A DNA stretch of 17,758 bases from CAYNTC01 sp964432925 (GTDB taxonomy: Bacteria; Planctomycetota; Phycisphaerae; Sedimentisphaerales; Anaerobacaceae). Shown one piece after another: positions 17,201 through 17,758 of the stretch. The DNA lies in contig CAYSPM010000043.1 of the NCBI GenBank assembly GCA_964432925.1, positions 1-17,758 of the forward strand. Reading direction: 5' to 3'. The notes under the pieces are model-generated. The model had not been told where the DNA came from and did not search any database. It worked only from the letters and a program-made list of their open reading frames with translations. The position numbers and the translations under genes are program-made. Numbering within the stretch: the first letter of the stretch is position 1; the number at the start of each line of letters is the position of its first letter.

Positions 17201-17495
17201 GAAATTCGTCTCCCTCCATGATCAGAAAATCGGTGAAGTTGTAAATGATGGAATTATTGCCCATAAAGCCAGTCCAAGTTCCATCGGTGGCGCTCCAGCC
17301 TTCTTCTACGCCTGCCTCCGTGTTCAGATCCACTTTAGTCCAGCCTGGAACGGAACCGCTTTGATCTATCTGCGTTTTAACAGTACCGGGCAACTCAAAG
17401 CTGTAATTCTCAACTTCGATCGGGACCGCTGCAAAGACCGTTCCGCCACAGAGGCCAAACACCAAAACCAAAAAGATTACTTTTCTACTCATCAT
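14298..17495 (-). CDS. Secreted modular protein: jelly roll, Fn3 x2, PA14, Fn3, split jelly roll with DUF1349-like insert
   Basis: A 1065-residue exported protein. The signal peptide is residues 1-22 (VFA-AVP). An N-terminal domain (about 27-188) opens with VENYSFELPGT and closes with LDNIRL, the pattern of DUF642/CBM-like jelly rolls. Two Fn3-like modules follow (190-289, 290-399; YYWRID). A PA14-like domain (about 402-578) shows LYEGIEGSTV, THGWLYIQNSGDYTFWI and SELWLSADD; PA14 domains bind glycans. A third Fn3-like module (580-678) leads to the shared C-terminal module (680-1057). No enzyme domain is recognised, so a glycan- or surface-binding role is inferred. Two adjacent ATGs (17495, 17492) follow AAAGGTAGGA; either may be used. 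The first domain assignment is the least certain. Confidence 0.85.
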   Translation of the reverse strand: MMSRKVIFLVLVFGLCGGTVFAAVPIEVENYSFELPGTVKTQIDQSGSVPGWTKVDLNTEAGVEEGWSATDGTWTGFMGNNSIIYNFTDFLIMEGDEFQLAFDARSTYHGDNLAAQLYYDDAGNRVVFATKNIDLWNKGSMATYTLYGNSISVAGRDHKIGIQFQHTRAVSPDDNIWCGLDNIRLTLMTPLIRAQNPFPEHESSYVGSDVTLTWEPGPDATAVDSYRLYFNRDRDAVNEGTPVADKGSTNTASYTISGLVQGLTYYWRIDTVIGADTYRGNIWTFTTKPVIAYNPDPGMSSEYVAVDPVLRWDAGSGAVQGHVVFFSDNLDDVNNAPVGTSGSPPFRAYLDVADTNWAPSEAGISLLKTSTTYYWRIDEVESTIPEIIYKGDIWSFTTVPVPGLGSILRELYEGIEGSTVADLTNSPNYPDNPNSSYELTSFEAPPLGTTDYGSRTHGWLYIQNSGDYTFWIASCENSELWLSADDEPAGVSLIAYVDEEEDRDGWTLAREWDKYPEIQQSDQIYFEGGNLYYIMALHKKAWGLYENLSVAWSGPDSNGVREVIPGTSLIPFEYTRASLPVPTHRATDVQRQPTLSWTPGRYAVTHDLYFGSDLNDISDVNTANLSSYPNVTFINLDVNSYEPDILEYNKTYYWRVDEVNDAHEDKLWKGAIWSFTVGNYLIVDDFEDYNDYEPDRIFDTWVDGWNVSENGAIVGYDTAHFAEMTIVHSGSQSMPFFYDNTAGVTYSEATRTFDALQDWTREDVQTLTLFLKGYPMVFVEDPAGTYTMSASGTDTWDLADEFRYAYKTLSGDGSITARVVNVENTNVWAKAGVMIRETLDPYSTHGFMLVTPDGRRAFQNRPVIADESFSANSNSGAITLPAWVRLVRQGNSITAYYKSENDPDWVQQPDDENTGDDASPNPQTIVMRQDVYVGLAYTSHSPNIVGISVFSDVTTTGTVTGADWQVEAIGVEMPANNPQPLYVAVEGGGTEKTVEHPDNPNVVLSNDWLRWDIPLNVFSDAGVNLPTVQKITIGVGSKTAGQQEGAGTLYIDDIRLYRPTPSEAE
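14325..15467 (-). repeat. Copy 3 of the shared C-terminal module
   Basis: Covers residues about 677-1057 of the third modular protein. In its second half it is closest to copy 2 (DGRR-FQNRP, DASPNPQTIVMRQDV, EAIGVEM, VEHPDNPN). In the segment between the YNDYEPDRIFDTWVDGW block and the insert it differs from both others (VSENGAIVGY, AHFAEMTI, FLKGYPMVF). Confidence 0.85.
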
Positions 17496-17597
17496 GCGTT
17501 CCTACCTTTCTTTTTAGAAGATTTCCTACAATCTCTTGGCTGCATACCAAAACACTAATCCTTACGGCAAGCAATCAACACAATTACCAATGATGTT

Positions 17598-17714
17598 TGT
17601 CAAAATAACGCGCTATGTAACAATCGAAATATCTTCATGACCATACAGAATCTATGCCAACGCGGCATAACTGTTTATTTCTGTCTTATTATGAACAATT
17701 CGCTCAATATGAGC
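17598..17714 (-). promoter_or_regulatory. Leader of the third modular gene: TTGACA box and two short palindromes
   Basis: The minus strand carries an exact TTGACA at 17598-17603, about 105 nt before the start codon, but the -10 position 17 bp away (TGTTGA) matches the consensus poorly. Upstream lie two perfect dyads: TATGCC/GGCATA with a 5-bp spacer (17653-17669) and GCTCA/TGAGC with a 3-bp spacer (17702-17714). Such placement would suit regulator binding, but palindromes this short occur by chance. The rest of 17496-17758 shows nothing recognisable. Confidence 0.3.
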
Positions 17715-17758
17715 AGTCAGTTGGGTTACGGATTCTTAAACATGGTGATAGTATGTCA

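Noticed and set aside
8074..17495. Possibility that the three modular proteins are glycoside hydrolases or sulfatases.
   Set aside because: No catalytic fold or motif is recognisable; every segment is accounted for by LamG, discoidin, PA14, Fn3-like or jelly-roll patterns.

Overview
This window is chromosomal DNA, most likely from a planctomycete of the Phycisphaerae (Sedimentisphaerales-like) group. That placement is an inference from two things: very large secreted proteins built from DVYFGT...YYWRVDEV-type fibronectin-III-like modules joined to jelly-roll lectin-like domains, and a small lipoprotein of a type I associate with planctomycetes. No rRNA, tRNA, CRISPR array or transposase is visible. 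Every gene but one is on the minus strand.

Right half (8074-17495): three consecutive minus-strand genes encode secreted modular proteins of 982, 958 and 1065 residues. Each has a signal peptide, a different N-terminal set of binding modules (LamG plus discoidin; two jelly-roll domains; a jelly-roll plus PA14), interleaved Fn3-like linkers (seven in total), and a nearly constant ~375-residue C-terminal module. That module looks like a galactose-binding-type jelly roll interrupted by an inserted DUF1349/concanavalin-like domain. No catalytic domain is recognisable. The genes look like tandem duplicates, and DNA-level mosaicism suggests exchange between copies.

Middle (7019-8073): a short lipoprotein gene, the only plus-strand gene, has a good sigma-70-type promoter and a clear Shine-Dalgarno site. 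It converges on the first modular-protein gene. The gap between them holds a compound palindrome that could be a terminator-like structure or a REP-type element.

Left half (1-7018): a minus-strand run of housekeeping genes reads, in transcription order, TauE/SafE-type anion permease, protein-L-isoaspartate methyltransferase (pcm), RecG helicase, and the membrane and RCK gating subunits of a Trk/Ktr potassium transporter. A minimal nucleotidyltransferase (MNT) and a HEPN-domain gene follow. MNT-HEPN pairs are toxin-antitoxin-like modules, but here the HEPN reading frame has an in-frame UAG at codon 11, where relatives usually have tryptophan. The toxin-like partner therefore appears broken or shortened while the MNT gene is intact. 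The HEPN gene runs off the left edge.

The most interesting signals are the constant/variable architecture and mosaic history of the three secreted proteins, the nested C-terminal domain, the nonsense-disrupted HEPN partner, and two strong inverted-repeat structures at 7918-8005 and 11048-11098.
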